Assembly: GCA_018240785.1 (NCBI GenBank)
Contig: JAFEFC010000016.1
Coordinates: 1 to 64,000 of the forward strand
Origin: Pseudomonadota bacterium
GTDB lineage: Bacteria > Pseudomonadota > Gammaproteobacteria > Burkholderiales > Rhodocyclaceae
DNA length: 64,000 bases
Direction: 5' to 3'
Shown: positions 63,831-64,000 of the stretch, piece after piece
How positions within the stretch are numbered: position 1 is the stretch's first letter
How the letters are laid out: every line of letters starts with the position of its first letter
The notes under the pieces: generated by a model
The model's database searches: none
What the model saw: only the letters and a program-made list of their open reading frames with translations
Told to the model about the DNA's origin: nothing
Position numbers and translations under genes: made by a program

Positions 63831-64000
63831 TCAGATGGGTCGTACCGAGGCTTCGACCAGCGTGGCGTCGAAACGCTCGATGAGTTCGCGCACGAAGGGA
63901 TCGCTCTCGAGCGCGGCGACGGCCTCGGCGTGCCGCCCCCGGCGCTCCGCCTCGTCGCGCTGCGCCGGCGTCTCGCCGGCGATTTCGCCGAGCGCAACGG
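63831..64000 (-). CDS. dnaX: DNA polymerase III subunit tau/gamma, C-terminal end (runs off the right edge)
   Basis: The last 56 codons of an open frame enter from the right edge and stop at 63831 ([20 protein letters not shown], then [11 protein letters not shown]). This is the conserved tau C-terminus (ESDPxVxxLxexFgAxixpxSIrP pattern), and the position upstream of ybaB-recR agrees. Only this end is visible. Confidence 0.85.
   Translation of the reverse strand, partial: VALGEIAGETPAQRDEAERRGRHAEAVAALESDPFVRELIERFDATLVEASVRPI

Overview
The window is GC-rich chromosomal DNA, coding almost throughout. Gene content points to a betaproteobacterium, most likely of the Rhodocyclales (Azoarcus/Thauera type). 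The petABC-sspA-sspB block, the dnaX-ybaB-recR block, fbp, dadA and tamA all fit that group. This placement is inferred from gene content and protein style; no database search was possible.

Layout. (1) 1-688: 5' part of an IS630-type transposase, cut by the window edge. (2) 916-22422: a type VI secretion (T6SS) locus on the minus strand, transcribed from tssA leftwards: tssA, tssB, tssC, two hcp genes, tagJ, tssE, tssF, tssG, tssH, a TPR-methyltransferase, an HExxH protein, vgrG, then a VgrG-linked cargo module (DUF6484, DUF2169 adaptor, degenerate ketosynthase, PAAR-like toxin, beta-propeller-like putative immunity protein). The membrane/baseplate genes tssJ, tssK, tssL and tssM are not in the window. 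(3) 22576-31303: a two-partner secretion operon (CHAT/TPR protein, TpsB pore, large TpsA exoprotein). (4) 31445-43026: a metabolic and stress block: DUF1992, aldo/keto reductase, acyl carrier protein, 2-oxoacid dehydrogenase E2/E1beta/E1alpha, AMP-forming acyl-CoA synthetase, RtcB RNA ligase, archease, a GroEL-like chaperonin and two phosphoribosyltransferases. (5) 43307-45285, plus strand: nicotinamidase and nicotinate phosphoribosyltransferase (NAD salvage). (6) 45347-53652: an accessory island on the minus strand, described below. (7) 53960-64000: housekeeping genes tamA, fbp, dadA, a hemerythrin, sspB, sspA, petC, petB, petA, recR, ybaB and the 3' end of dnaX.

The most interesting part is 45347-53652. 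It holds a complete diversity-generating retroelement (DGR): reverse transcriptase with YVDD and LPLGNLTSQ motifs, Avd accessory protein, template repeat (TR, 45481-45600) and variable repeat (VR, 47242-47361). Aligned base by base, every mismatch inside the 116-base core lies at a TR adenine on the coding strand: 18 substitutions and none at G, C or T. The VR is the C-terminus of a membrane-anchored FGE/C-type-lectin-fold protein. That gene overlaps by 4 bases the end of a gene for a multi-pass membrane protein with a C-terminal TIR domain. Upstream come a MoxR-type AAA+ ATPase gene and a second TIR protein gene. The set looks like a diversifying NTP-dependent immune or conflict system: a hypervariable sensor coupled to an ATPase and two candidate NAD-consuming effectors, sitting beside NAD-salvage genes.

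Most operons show 4-base stop/start overlaps. Clear intrinsic terminators close the DGR operon (45347-45394) and petABC (59926-59963).
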